DNA of 46,523 nucleotides. Origin: UBA993 sp964436815 (GTDB lineage: Bacteria > Bacillota > Dethiobacteria > DTU022). The translations under genes were made by a program, and so were the position numbers. The notes beneath the pieces are model-generated. The model was not told the DNA's origin, did no database searches, and saw nothing but the letters and a program-made list of their open reading frames with translations. The stretch lies in the NCBI GenBank assembly GCA_964436815.1, contig CAYTER010000014.1, forward strand, positions 1-46,523, in the 5' to 3' direction. Of this stretch, positions 1 through 8,741 are shown piece after piece; within the stretch, counting starts at the first letter, position 1, and every line of letters starts with the position of its first letter.

Positions 1-95
1 ACCAGGGCCGGGGGGAGATTAGTCTCCCGGACCAGACTCCGGATCAGGTCCTGATCTTCGGCAGGCCAGATCCAGAGTTTATCGGATAAATTCAT
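1..95 (-). CDS. recJ: RecJ single-strand DNA exonuclease, N-terminal fragment
   Basis: Only the first 31 codons are inside the window. The reading frame begins MNLSDKLWIWPAEDQDL and then DLIRSLVRETNLPPAL, which resembles the start of RecJ, a 5'-3' single-strand exonuclease in recombination and repair. The ATG shares one base with the lapA stop codon (TGATG), so translation is probably coupled. recJ next to secD-secF is a common arrangement in Bacillota and supports the call. The DHH and DHHA1 catalytic motifs lie beyond the window edge and cannot be checked. Confidence 0.65.
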   Translation of the reverse strand, partial: MNLSDKLWIWPAEDQDLIRSLVRETNLPPAL

Positions 96-499
96 CAGTG
101 CTCCTCGTCAACCTCTGCCTCAGGAGCAGTTTCAACTTTGTAACCCGGTTCTTCCGGTTCCACTGATTCTGTTTCATTCTCTTGTGGTATCGAGGTGTAT
201 CTGCTTAGCTCAGCCTCCAAAAATAGCTTCTCCTCTTCAAGCTTTTTAACCTGTTTCTGAAGGGCATCCTGCTTGTGGCGACCTTCCCGGAATGCCAGTG
301 CACTGCGAATGGCTCTGAAGAGGCTGAACAGGCCCATAACCAGTGCCCCGGCAAAAGCCGAACCAAAAATAAGCAGGATAAGCGACACCTCTGCCCGGCC
401 AAAAAGGTAACTCACCGTAACCATCTCATTATTAGCCAGGGCAATGATCGCAATCAGCAGGCTGCAGATCAGCCCCAGGATCAGGTAAAATGAACCCAT
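95..499 (-). CDS. LapA-domain (DUF1049) small membrane protein
   Basis: The protein has 134 residues. Two hydrophobic helices (about residues 4-22 and 37-62) flank the short polar segment ANNEMVTVSYLFG, the pattern of the lipopolysaccharide assembly protein A domain. A basic stretch and a predicted coiled coil (about 75-103) follow, then a very acidic tail. In Gram-negatives LapA/YciS works in envelope assembly; in Bacillota its role is not established. The Shine-Dalgarno GGAGG is 8 bases before the ATG. The gene sits 21 bases after secF and overlaps recJ by one base, so it belongs to the sec operon. Confidence 0.75.
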   Translation of the reverse strand: MGSFYLILGLICSLLIAIIALANNEMVTVSYLFGRAEVSLILLIFGSAFAGALVMGLFSLFRAIRSALAFREGRHKQDALQKQVKKLEEEKLFLEAELSRYTSIPQENETESVEPEEPGYKVETAPEAEVDEEH

Positions 500-520
500 A
501 TCTTTCCCCTCCTCAATCCT

Positions 521-1447
521 TTAAGTTAATTTCCCGGTCCTGGTCCTCCTGAAACTGATATCCTGAAGGTTGAGCCAGAGCGGGCTGGCAATAAAGATTG
601 ATGAATAGGTGCCGATTGAAACCCCTATGATCAGGGCAATTACAAAGACGATTAAATCGACGCTGCCGATATAGTAATAAAAACCGAATAGCAGCGCAAT
701 CAGCACAAAGAGAGTGGTCAGCGAAGTGTTAATCGAGCGCATCAGGTTCTGATTGATACTGTCATTTACAATTGCCGGGTAGTCGCTCTTGCGTTTGTGC
801 TTGATGTTCTCGCGGATCCGGTCGATGATCACGATCGTGTCGTTAACCGAATAACCGAATACGGTCAGGATGGCGGCAACAAAGGGAACGTTAATCTCCA
901 TCTGCAGGATCGAAAAAACACCGATCACAACCACCACATTATGGAGAAGAGAGGCGATCGTGGCGATGGCAAATTTGAATTCAAAACGAAAAGTGATGTA
1001 GACGACCATGAGCACGATGGCAACCGCCAGGGAAAGCAGGGCCTGGCGGGCCAGCTCTCCTCCCACGACTGCACCGACGCTTTCAATGCGCAGGTCATCC
1101 GGGTCAAGGTTCGGCCAATGGCTGCGGAAAACATCCATCAGTTCGTTTCGACGGCTTTCTTCAATATAGGGGGCTTTGATTACCAATCCCTCTTCGGCCA
1201 GATCTCCGTCAATATCACGGCCCTGGACCACCTGGATGGTCGCTCCGTCAAGTTCTTCGAATTGAGCAAGAACTGACTGAACTTCTTCCATCGAAAAATC
1301 GTCTCCGAGATTCAGGTGCAAAACGGTTCCACCTGTAAAATCAATCCCTAAGTTGAGACCGAATATTGCCAGGGAAATCAGCCCGGCTACAACAAGAATG
1401 GCCGAAAACAAATAAGCTTTGCGGCGATTGCCAATAAAATTAATCAT
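521..1447 (-). CDS. secF: Protein translocase subunit SecF
   Basis: SecF (308 residues) works with SecD to use the proton or sodium motive force to pull secreted proteins through SecYEG. The N-terminal helix (about 12-31) is followed by the signature DFTGGTVLHL (about 36-45), an extracytoplasmic domain and five further hydrophobic segments, including the conserved YSVNDTIVIIDRIREN stretch. The length is normal for a separate SecF. The ATG overlaps the secD stop (TAATG), indicating coupled translation. Confidence 0.96.
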   Translation of the reverse strand: MINFIGNRRKAYLFSAILVVAGLISLAIFGLNLGIDFTGGTVLHLNLGDDFSMEEVQSVLAQFEELDGATIQVVQGRDIDGDLAEEGLVIKAPYIEESRRNELMDVFRSHWPNLDPDDLRIESVGAVVGGELARQALLSLAVAIVLMVVYITFRFEFKFAIATIASLLHNVVVVIGVFSILQMEINVPFVAAILTVFGYSVNDTIVIIDRIRENIKHKRKSDYPAIVNDSINQNLMRSINTSLTTLFVLIALLFGFYYYIGSVDLIVFVIALIIGVSIGTYSSIFIASPLWLNLQDISFRRTRTGKLT

Positions 1448-2691
1448 TATACTTTCACCCCCACGTAAGACCCGCTGTGGATCAATCCGGCTTGAAAGGC
1501 AAGACGCATCAACAGGCGGGTCAGGACAATTGCGGTAAACATGCTGCAGATAATACCGATAAAGAGGGTTACGGCAAAGCCTCTGACCGGGCCACTCGCC
1601 AGACTGAAGAGCACCACAGTTACGATCAGGGTGGTTACATTGGCATCAAGAATCGCCCTGAAAGCTCTCTGGAATCCGCTTTCGAGAGCACTGCGCGGTG
1701 TACGTCCTGCACGCAACTCATCCTTAATCCTTTCAAAAATAATTACATTGGCATCAACAGCCATACCAATTGAAAGAATCAAACCGGCAATACCGGGCAA
1801 AGTTAAGGTAGTCGGCAGATAGGTCAACGCCCAAAGCACCAGTGACATGTAAAAAACCAAAGCGATACTGGCTATTAATCCGGCCAACCTGTAATAAGCA
1901 ATCATAAAAAGGAAAACGAGAATCAGGCCAATCCCGGCAGCATAAACAGCAACTTCTTCTGTCCGCTGCCCGAGTGTCGGTCCAATCAGGCGCGATTCCA
2001 ACTCAACCAGCTGGACAGGTAATGAACCGCTGCGCAGCAGCAGGGCCAGGTTAGCAGCTTCTTCAATCCCGAAGTTGCCTTCGATTACCGCCTGGCCGTC
2101 AGTAATTACCGCTCTGACCACCGGGCTGGAAATGATTTCATCGTCAAGCACGATGGCGATCGGCTCATTTAAAAATTTTGCTGTGGCATCGCCAAAAAGT
2201 CTGGCTCCTTCCGCATCAAATTCGATCGAGACAAAGGGGTACGGAGTCATTTCAGGATTTCGTTCCGCCCGGGCCCGAACCAGGTTGGCGCCGGTAACAA
2301 TCTCCACCCCATCCGGCCCGACAAACCTGAGCAATGCGGTTCTGCCGATTAGATCCCGGGCCTGTTCCACATCATCGATATCAGGCAGTTCAATGCGGAT
2401 CCGGTGGTCACCCTGAGCGGCGATGATCGGTTCGGCAACACCAAGCTCATCCACCCTCATGCGAATTACGGTTATTGCTCTTTCTATGGCATCATCATCA
2501 AGTTCCTGGTCACCGGTTTCCACCGCTTCCAATAAAACATAAAGACCGCCGGCGATGTCAAGGCCGCGCTTGATCCCGGTTTGCCTGTCCGAGGCGTTCA
2601 CAAACGCCCAGTAGCCGGACGCTACGATCAGCAGACAGATCACCACAAGCAGGATCAGGCGGCCCGGTTTTATCGCTGGTTTCATAATCAC
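1447..2691 (-). CDS. secD: Protein translocase subunit SecD
   Basis: SecD (414 residues from the chosen start) is the larger partner of SecF. One N-terminal helix (about 10-30) precedes the GLDIAGGLYVLLEAVE motif, then the P1 ectodomain and five C-terminal helices with the AVDANVIIFERIKDEL signature. It is the short form, without the extended P1 head of enterobacteria. Start: an upstream in-frame ATG at 2703 has no ribosome site, while GGAG lies 6 bases before a GTG at 2691; an ATG at 2685 is also possible. It follows the HD-domain gene by 24 bases. Confidence 0.95.
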   Translation of the reverse strand: MIMKPAIKPGRLILLVVICLLIVASGYWAFVNASDRQTGIKRGLDIAGGLYVLLEAVETGDQELDDDAIERAITVIRMRVDELGVAEPIIAAQGDHRIRIELPDIDDVEQARDLIGRTALLRFVGPDGVEIVTGANLVRARAERNPEMTPYPFVSIEFDAEGARLFGDATAKFLNEPIAIVLDDEIISSPVVRAVITDGQAVIEGNFGIEEAANLALLLRSGSLPVQLVELESRLIGPTLGQRTEEVAVYAAGIGLILVFLFMIAYYRLAGLIASIALVFYMSLVLWALTYLPTTLTLPGIAGLILSIGMAVDANVIIFERIKDELRAGRTPRSALESGFQRAFRAILDANVTTLIVTVVLFSLASGPVRGFAVTLFIGIICSMFTAIVLTRLLMRLAFQAGLIHSGSYVGVKV

Positions 2692-2715
2692 ACCACTCTC
2701 CATTCGTGTCGACAG

Positions 2716-3381
2716 TTACAGCAGATCAACTTCGTTTATTTTCAGCGCAAAGCGGGCCTCCAGGAAAGAAGCCGCCCTGCGACACATTACCATCCTTGAG
2801 AGGAATATCTCAAAGTACTCCATAACCTGGCTGATTGACGTATCAATCCTTAAGTCGAGACTGATCGTTTTTTGAGCCGGATCAATATTCAGTCGTGACT
2901 CCTCTACCGCATAATTAACCCTGTCGTGGATATCAAAAGTAGACCGGTCGCGGTTGCGGACCCTGCTGCGGTGAACATCAGACTTATCGGCAAGGATCAG
3001 GGCTGCCGTGATCCTGTTAATCACTCTGCCTTCCTCTTCGTCGTGGTTGCCGATTGCAGCCGAGACGTCAGCCGCTTCAATCAGCGGCATACCCATCTCC
3101 TGCAGGATCTGCAGGGCCATGATCCCGCCGGCCACATCATGTTCACGCCTGCCCATGACATTGCCGATATCATGCAGGTAACCGGCAATACCGGCCAGTT
3201 CAGCCTCGCGCTGATCAGCCCCCAGCTCCAGCAATAAACGGCGGGCTGCATTTCCGGTCAGGCGGCAGTGACGAAAACCGTGTTCAGTATAGCCGAGAGT
3301 GCCTAAATTATCATCGGCTTTCTGGATCAGGGTTTTAACCTGGGTGTTATCCTGAACATCTTTTAAAGATACTATTTTCAT
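2716..3381 (-). CDS. HD-domain metal-dependent phosphohydrolase
   Basis: This 221-residue protein carries an HD fold: His38 in FRHCRLTGNAARRL, the His-Asp pair at 70-71 (GYLHDIGNVMG), a further His81 and a later AIGNHDEEEG motif. These residues bind metals in HD phosphohydrolases. The substrate cannot be told from sequence. The gene sits between aroB and secD with gaps of 17 and 24 bases, so it is in the same transcript; nothing in this context points to a nucleotide target. GGAG lies 7 bases before the ATG. Confidence 0.8.
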   Translation of the reverse strand: MKIVSLKDVQDNTQVKTLIQKADDNLGTLGYTEHGFRHCRLTGNAARRLLLELGADQREAELAGIAGYLHDIGNVMGRREHDVAGGIMALQILQEMGMPLIEAADVSAAIGNHDEEEGRVINRITAALILADKSDVHRSRVRNRDRSTFDIHDRVNYAVEESRLNIDPAQKTISLDLRIDTSISQVMEYFEIFLSRMVMCRRAASFLEARFALKINEVDLL

Positions 3382-3398
3382 TAAATTACTCCTGTCAC

Positions 3399-4493
3399 CT
3401 ATTTGTCCAAAACAGTCTTCACCGCTTCAAGAATCAAATCATGATCACTGACTGGCATTATCTCGGCCGATCCGATTGTTTTAGGCAGAACAAAAAAAAT
3501 CTCGCCCTCAAGGCGTTTTTTATCCTGCCTTAGTTTATCGATTACCGCTTCCGCGGTCAAGTCTGCCGGAGCTTTTTTCCGGCCAATCCGCCAGAGCAAT
3601 CGTTCGATCCTTCCGGCATCTTCTGTGCTCAGGAATTTTAATTTCAAGGCCAGGTCAACCGCTGCAAACATGCCGCTTAACACTGCTTCCCCATGCAGGT
3701 AGTGCTGATAGGCCGTTGCCGCTTCCAGGGCATGTCCGATGGTATGACCAAAGTTCAGGACCCGCCGGTAATCTTTTTCAAATTCATCCGCCTCAACTAC
3801 CCTGGCCTTATTCATCACTGAAACCATAACAGCATCGGTAAGCAGGTTAATATTGATGTTAAGCAGCTCTTGAATATTTTTTTCCAGCCAGGAGAAGAAA
3901 TTAGGATCGGTAATAATCCCGTATTTCACAGTTTCAGCCAGCCCGGCCTTCAGCTGCCGCACCGGTAAAGTCTGAAGAGTTTCCGGATCCACGATCACCA
4001 GCCGGGGAGGATAGATCGACCCGATTAAATTTTTTCCCCGGTGATGGTTTACTGCTACCTTGCCTCCCACACTGCTGTCTACCTGGGCCAGCAGGGTAGT
4101 AGGCACCATCACCAGGGGAACCCCCCTTAAATAGGTGGCGGCCGCAAAGCCTGCCAGATCGCCCACAACCCCACCGCCTAGAGCGATCACCGGTGAATTG
4201 CGGTCCAATTCAGCTTCGATCATCCGATCATAAAGGAGAGCAGTGTTCTCCAGGCTTTTCGACCCTTCCCCGGGGCTTAACAACTCTACCGTAACCTGCC
4301 AGCCTTGATCGGCAAGCGACTGCTTAACTGTTTCACCATAGAGGTTATAAACTGTGGTATCACTGACCAGGAAAGCCCTGGTCGAAGGGAAGAGTAAACG
4401 TAAATTCCGTCCGAGGCCGGCTAAGATGCCTGTATCGATCACAATACGATAGGGAAAGTTGGCAGTTTTTATCTTAATCTCACGTTTAACCAC
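3399..4493 (-). CDS. aroB: 3-dehydroquinate synthase
   Basis: AroB (364 residues) turns DAHP into 3-dehydroquinate, the second step of the shikimate pathway, using NAD and a divalent metal. Visible signatures are the nucleotide-binding GGGVVGDLAGFAAATYLRG, the active-site VPTTLLAQVDSSVGGKVAVNH and the metal-binding NFGHTIGHALE. The length is normal. The start is GTG with GAGG 7 bases upstream. It follows aroC by 29 bases; aroA lies further upstream on the same strand. Confidence 0.96.
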   Translation of the reverse strand: MVKREIKIKTANFPYRIVIDTGILAGLGRNLRLLFPSTRAFLVSDTTVYNLYGETVKQSLADQGWQVTVELLSPGEGSKSLENTALLYDRMIEAELDRNSPVIALGGGVVGDLAGFAAATYLRGVPLVMVPTTLLAQVDSSVGGKVAVNHHRGKNLIGSIYPPRLVIVDPETLQTLPVRQLKAGLAETVKYGIITDPNFFSWLEKNIQELLNININLLTDAVMVSVMNKARVVEADEFEKDYRRVLNFGHTIGHALEAATAYQHYLHGEAVLSGMFAAVDLALKLKFLSTEDAGRIERLLWRIGRKKAPADLTAEAVIDKLRQDKKRLEGEIFFVLPKTIGSAEIMPVSDHDLILEAVKTVLDK

Positions 4494-4522
4494 TGGTTGT
4501 CCTCTTCATTATAGATCTAGGT

Positions 4523-5689
4523 TCAGCGTTTTTTTAAATGCCTCGCAGTTTGATCCAGGTAATAGCGGTAAGCTGCATCGACTTCTTCCATTGAATCACC
4601 TGCAAATTTTTCTCTGAAGGCAACCGCCAAAATCCAGGCGGCAACGGCTTCCATAACCACTGCAGCAGCCGGCACGGCACACAGATCCGATCGCTCAACG
4701 GCAGCCTCTGATACCTCGCCGGTTAGCCAGTCAACACTGGGCAGGGCTTCCTTTAAGGTCGGGATCGGTTTCATCGCCGCTCTGATGATCAGCGGCTGAC
4801 CATTGGTAATTCCACCTTCCAGCCCCCCGGCCCGGTTGGCTGGCCGCTCGATTCCGTTGCCCTGATTGACGATTGGATCATGGACCGCCGAACCAGGCAG
4901 TTCTGCTGATGCGAATCCAAGGCCAATTTCTACCCCTTTTATCGCCGGGATAGCCATGATCGCTCCGGCCAGCCGCCCATCTAGACGAAGATCCCAATGC
5001 ACGTGACTGCCGAGGCCGGGAGGGATTCCGGTCACTAAAAGTTCGATTATCCCGCCCAGGCTATCGCCTCTTTCGCCGGCCTCCCCGATTGCGCTGATCA
5101 TTTTTTCAGAAACTGCTTCATCTGCACAACGAACCGGAGACTCTTCAACCTGCTGGTAATTGCGGGTTAGCTCCAAAGGATCAATTTCTGCTGTTACCCG
5201 GCCAATCCGGATAACGTGACTAAAGAATTGTAAACCAAAATATTCCAGCATGATTCGCCCGACTGTGCCAACCGCGACTCTGATTGCCGTTTCCCGGGCG
5301 CTGGCACGTTCAAGGGCCAGCCGCAGATCATCATAATTGTATTTCAGACCGGCGGCCAGGTCGGCATGACCGGGGCGGGGCAGGGTCAATTTTTCCAGCC
5401 CGGCAGGGGCATCTCCTTCAGGGGCCATTATATCCTGCCAGTTCTGCCAATCGCGGTTTCTAATCTGCAGCGACAGGGGGCTGCCGATCGTTTTATTAAA
5501 ACGCAACCCCGATAAAACTTCAACCTGATCCTGTTCAATAGCCATCCGGGCGCCCCGTCCAAAGCCCTGTTGACGTCTTGCAAGCTGCCGGTTGATCTCG
5601 GCCGGATCAATTTTCAGGCCTGCCGGTAATCCTTCAATGATTGCCATCAGGCAGGGCCCATGCGATTCACCGCCGGAAAGATAGCGCAT
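4523..5689 (-). CDS. aroC: Chorismate synthase
   Basis: AroC (388 residues) makes chorismate from EPSP and needs reduced FMN. The N-terminal MRYLSGGESHGP, the central RPGHADLAAGLKYNYDD, the ERASARETA segment and the C-terminal AVPAAAVVMEAVAAW are family signatures. The open frame extends 43 codons upstream into ogt, but the ATG at 5689 has AGGTG about 6 bases before it and starts exactly where the family starts, so the shorter form is chosen. Confidence 0.96.
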   Translation of the reverse strand: MRYLSGGESHGPCLMAIIEGLPAGLKIDPAEINRQLARRQQGFGRGARMAIEQDQVEVLSGLRFNKTIGSPLSLQIRNRDWQNWQDIMAPEGDAPAGLEKLTLPRPGHADLAAGLKYNYDDLRLALERASARETAIRVAVGTVGRIMLEYFGLQFFSHVIRIGRVTAEIDPLELTRNYQQVEESPVRCADEAVSEKMISAIGEAGERGDSLGGIIELLVTGIPPGLGSHVHWDLRLDGRLAGAIMAIPAIKGVEIGLGFASAELPGSAVHDPIVNQGNGIERPANRAGGLEGGITNGQPLIIRAAMKPIPTLKEALPSVDWLTGEVSEAAVERSDLCAVPAAAVVMEAVAAWILAVAFREKFAGDSMEEVDAAYRYYLDQTARHLKKR

Positions 5690-5714
5690 TTTCTTCACCT
5701 CATCCTGATGCTGT

Positions 5715-6188
5715 TCAAATCGCGCCTTCCATTTTAAGCAGCATCTCTTTCCATCCTGCCGGACCGCTGAAACCACCCAGTTTACCGTTGCTGCCCACAA
5801 CCCGGTGGCAGGGCACAATAATCGGGTGACGGTTAGAGGCCAGGGCCTGCCCGGCAGCTCTCCAGGCTAAAGCAGATCCTGCTTTTTCAGCCATCTGCCG
5901 GTAAGTATAGACCTTGCCGCTTGGTATGCGCCTTACTTCCTGCAGCAGGCGGGCTGAAAATTTTCCATATCCGCTGCAGTCCAGCGGGTAACTGTCCCAT
6001 TTGACCGGTTCGCCGGTCAGATAGCGATTAAGATCCGTGGTCAACCCGGGCCAGGGAAGCTCTTTTTCAGGATAATCACGATCAGGGAGCGATCCCGGAA
6101 AAAAAAGCTCATAGATACCGGCATCGCTAAACAAAACCAGGAAATCTCCTTTTATAGTTTTAACCCTGCTGCTGAACAGTTGATTCAT
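5715..6188 (-). CDS. ogt: Methylated-DNA--protein-cysteine methyltransferase
   Basis: This 157-residue protein removes alkyl groups from O6-alkylguanine by transferring them to its own cysteine. The active-site motif PCHRVVGSNGKLGGF is intact, and the helix-turn-helix region RIPSGKVYTYRQMAEKAG precedes it. It is the Ogt type without an Ada activator domain. It lies between the histidinol phosphatase gene and aroC with gaps of 38 and 25 bases, so this repair enzyme is carried in an amino-acid biosynthesis transcript. Confidence 0.92.
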   Translation of the reverse strand: MNQLFSSRVKTIKGDFLVLFSDAGIYELFFPGSLPDRDYPEKELPWPGLTTDLNRYLTGEPVKWDSYPLDCSGYGKFSARLLQEVRRIPSGKVYTYRQMAEKAGSALAWRAAGQALASNRHPIIVPCHRVVGSNGKLGGFSGPAGWKEMLLKMEGAI

Positions 6189-6226
6189 AAAGCTCCCCCC
6201 AGTTATAAGGCTGGTAATATCAACGT

Positions 6227-7030
6227 TTAAAGATCGAGCGCAATGTTACTTCTTTTACGCTCTGTAAATGTTGCCAGCTCACGGCAACCTATTTCCCGGA
6301 GCAGGATTCCGGCTTCATCGAAGTAACGGCCAACCTGCTCGGGCCCGTGGGCATCAGAGCCGGTGCACAATGGTACTCCTTTTAGCAAAGCAAGTTCGAT
6401 AAATTTTCGGTCAGGATAAAACTGGCCAACCGGCGCATCACGTCCGGCAGTATTCAATTCAAAGCAGGTTCCGGTTTCAGCAAGAACATCAACAGTTTGC
6501 TGCCAATAATGTCCGAGATCACCGGCAGGCTTAAAACCAAATTTCTTGATCACGTCCAGATGCCCGATAATATCAAAATAACCGCTGCGGCAGGCTTTAT
6601 TGACCAGTTCAAAATAGGTCTGGTAGAGAGCGTCAATATCTCTTTCTTTATAAGTATCAGCATAGACTGGATGGGTGAAATCCCAGTCATTCATGAAATG
6701 GATTGAACCGATTACGTAATCAAAGCTGTAGCGCCGTAAAAGCTGCTCCAGCTTTCTCTCTGTCCCCGGGATATAGTCGATTTCAATCCCTGTTTTAACG
6801 CGCACCACGGTTGATTCCGATTTAAGTTTTTCAATTTCGTCGAGATAATCATCAAGTTCTTCCGGGTGCATGGTTACCTGGACCCGCGGAGTATAACCGA
6901 GCAGACCGAGGGGAAAGTGATCGGCGAAACCGATTTCCGTTAAACCCAGACGTTCAGCGGTTTCAAGGTATTCCTGTGGTGTTCCTACAGCATGACAGCA
7001 GCGGCTGGTATGCAGGTGATAATCAATCAT
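6227..7030 (-). CDS. hisK: Histidinol-phosphatase, PHP family
   Basis: The 267-residue protein begins MIDYHLHTSRCCHAVG and continues with GLTEIGFADHFP, the metal-binding start of the PHP fold. IGSIHFM, IGHLDVIKKFG and GSDAHGPEQVG supply the remaining metal ligands. In Bacillota this family (HisK/HisJ) removes phosphate from histidinol phosphate, the step done elsewhere by the HisB N-terminal domain. HisB here lacks that domain, which fits. The start overlaps the end of hisI by 8 bases. Confidence 0.88.
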   Translation of the reverse strand: MIDYHLHTSRCCHAVGTPQEYLETAERLGLTEIGFADHFPLGLLGYTPRVQVTMHPEELDDYLDEIEKLKSESTVVRVKTGIEIDYIPGTERKLEQLLRRYSFDYVIGSIHFMNDWDFTHPVYADTYKERDIDALYQTYFELVNKACRSGYFDIIGHLDVIKKFGFKPAGDLGHYWQQTVDVLAETGTCFELNTAGRDAPVGQFYPDRKFIELALLKGVPLCTGSDAHGPEQVGRYFDEAGILLREIGCRELATFTERKRSNIALDL

Positions 7031-7403
7031 CGGCCATCCCTACCAGACCGGCAAGATCTTGAAAAAAACACGAATAACTGCCGGTATGACAGGCCACTCC
7101 ATCTCCCAGAGGAATAACCCTGACCAGCAATGCATCGGCGTCGCAATCTGCTTTTATTGATTTCAACTGGAAAAAATTCCCGGATGTTTCACCTTTTACC
7201 CAGTATTCCTGACGGCTCCGGCTCCAGAAGCAAACTTTTCCATTTTTCATTGTCCTATTTAGCGCCTCTTCATTCATATAACCTACCATCAAAACAGCTT
7301 CGGTCAGATCGTCCTGGATTACAGCCGGGATCAATCCTTTGTGATCATATTTTAGTTGGTTGCTCTGTAATGACTCAAGCTGCCGGTTTTCTTTTGATTC
7401 CAT
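7023..7403 (-). CDS. hisI: Phosphoribosyl-AMP cyclohydrolase
   Basis: HisI (126 residues) opens the adenine ring of phosphoribosyl-AMP in histidine synthesis. The core LIPAVIQDDLTEAVLMVGYMNEEAL, the KVCFWSRSRQEYWVKGETSGN loop and the metal ligands in DCDADALL and GVACHTGSYSCF are all present. There is no HisE pyrophosphohydrolase domain at the C terminus, so that activity must come from elsewhere. It lies 17 bases after hisA. Confidence 0.95.
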   Translation of the reverse strand: MESKENRQLESLQSNQLKYDHKGLIPAVIQDDLTEAVLMVGYMNEEALNRTMKNGKVCFWSRSRQEYWVKGETSGNFFQLKSIKADCDADALLVRVIPLGDGVACHTGSYSCFFQDLAGLVGMADD

Positions 7404-7420
7404 AATATTCCTTTCCGCTT

Positions 7421-8140
7421 TCAGTTAAATATGGCCATGGCATCAGCCAGGGTAAGCTGGTTGGAGTAAAGAGCCTTGCCGATAATCACCCCTTTAATTC
7501 TCTCGCCAAAAGGTTTAAGCGCAATCAAATCATTTAAGGATGAGACCCCGCCGGAAACGATTACCTGCAGGTCAGTATGGTCAATAATTGCTTTCAGTCC
7601 TTCAAAATCAGGACCTTTAAGCGTTCCGTCGCGGTCAATATCGGTGTAGACAACTTCTTTTATTCCCCAACCTTCAACTTCCGCCGCCAGCTCGAGCACA
7701 CTGATCGCTGATGATTCCTGCCAGCCCTTCACGGCTACCGTTCCTTTACGGGCATCGATCCCAATTAATATGGAATCGCCATGTTCTTCCACTAAAGCCC
7801 GTGCTTTTTCAGGAGCTTGCACCGCCATTGTTCCCAGGATTAGCCTGCTGATCCCGATTGAGAAAGCTTTTTCGGCAGCCTCCCTGGATCTGATGCCTCC
7901 GCCAAGCTGCAGCGGCACCTGGACCGATTCGCCAATCGCTCTGATCGTGTCGGCATTTTTAGAATAGCCGGTAAAAGCTCCGTCGAGATCTACCAGGTGC
8001 AACATTTTAGCTCCCAACTGCTCCCACTGCAGGGCAACCTCAACCGGGTTATCACCGTAAACCGTCTCCCGTTCCGGATCGCCCTGGTAAAGCCGGACAC
8101 AACGCCCACGGTGCAGATCAATTGCCGGAATTACCAGCAT
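7421..8140 (-). CDS. hisA: ProFAR isomerase (HisA)
   Basis: HisA (239 residues) is a (beta-alpha)8 barrel isomerase that rearranges ProFAR to PRFAR. It opens MLVIPAIDLHRGRCVRL with the catalytic Asp in PAIDL, and has the second catalytic Asp in YTDIDRDGTLKGPD and the phosphate-binding SGGVSS and IIGKALY loops. The frame could start at a GTG at 8149, but that GTG is part of the Shine-Dalgarno GAGGTG, which lies 6 bases before the ATG at 8140. The gene comes directly after hisB; the usual hisH is missing between them. Confidence 0.95.
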   Translation of the reverse strand: MLVIPAIDLHRGRCVRLYQGDPERETVYGDNPVEVALQWEQLGAKMLHLVDLDGAFTGYSKNADTIRAIGESVQVPLQLGGGIRSREAAEKAFSIGISRLILGTMAVQAPEKARALVEEHGDSILIGIDARKGTVAVKGWQESSAISVLELAAEVEGWGIKEVVYTDIDRDGTLKGPDFEGLKAIIDHTDLQVIVSGGVSSLNDLIALKPFGERIKGVIIGKALYSNQLTLADAMAIFN

Positions 8141-8150
8141 GGCATTCACC

Positions 8151-8741
8151 TCAATCCAATTCGCCCTTAGTGGAAAGAACTCCCTCTAAACCTTCCATTT
8201 TCGAGGCTGCTTCGGCCAGGGCCCTGGCGGAAGCTTTGAAGCAAGCTTCAATGATATGATGCTTGTTAGAGCCGTGACTTAAGACCAGGTGCAGGTTAAG
8301 CCGGCCTTCATTGACAAAAGCCTGCCAGAACTCATGAAACAGCTCTCCATCGATTCCTCCAACCTGGCCGGGTGGAAGTTTAACAGCGTAATGCAACCAG
8401 GGGCGGCCGGAAAGATCAACTACTGCCGACACCAGGGATTCATCCATCGGCACGGCGCTGAAGCCATAACGTTTAATACCTTCTTTACCACCTAAAGCTT
8501 CTTTGAGCGCCCGGCCAAGACAAATTCCAAGATCTTCAACCAGGTGGTGAGCATCAACATCGAGGTCGCCACTGGCATCGATATTTAAGTCGAAGCGGCC
8601 GTGCCGGCTGAATAACTCAAGCATATGGTTAATAAACGGCAACCCTGTGCTCAGTTTCCCGGTACCGCTGCCATCAAGGTTCAGCTCGAGGCTGATTTTA
8701 GTTTCCTTTGTTTCACGCTTAACCTTTGCCTGGCGATTCAT
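8151..8741 (-). CDS. hisB: Imidazoleglycerol-phosphate dehydratase
   Basis: HisB (196 residues) is the monofunctional dehydratase. The two duplicated metal-binding motifs, HHLVEDLGICLGRAL and KHHIIEACFKASARAL, are intact, as is GLPFINHMLELFSRHG near the start. The ATG at 8741 is preferred over a GTG one codon upstream because AAGGGGG is 7 bases away. The start lies inside the end of hisD (23-base overlap), so the two are translated together. Confidence 0.95.
   Translation of the reverse strand: MNRQAKVKRETKETKISLELNLDGSGTGKLSTGLPFINHMLELFSRHGRFDLNIDASGDLDVDAHHLVEDLGICLGRALKEALGGKEGIKRYGFSAVPMDESLVSAVVDLSGRPWLHYAVKLPPGQVGGIDGELFHEFWQAFVNEGRLNLHLVLSHGSNKHHIIEACFKASARALAEAASKMEGLEGVLSTKGELD

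Noticed and set aside
797..1276. 159-codon plus-strand frame opposite secF
   Set aside because: It lies wholly opposite a certain secF gene, has low-complexity His/Asp-rich content and no ribosome site; it is a shadow of the real gene.
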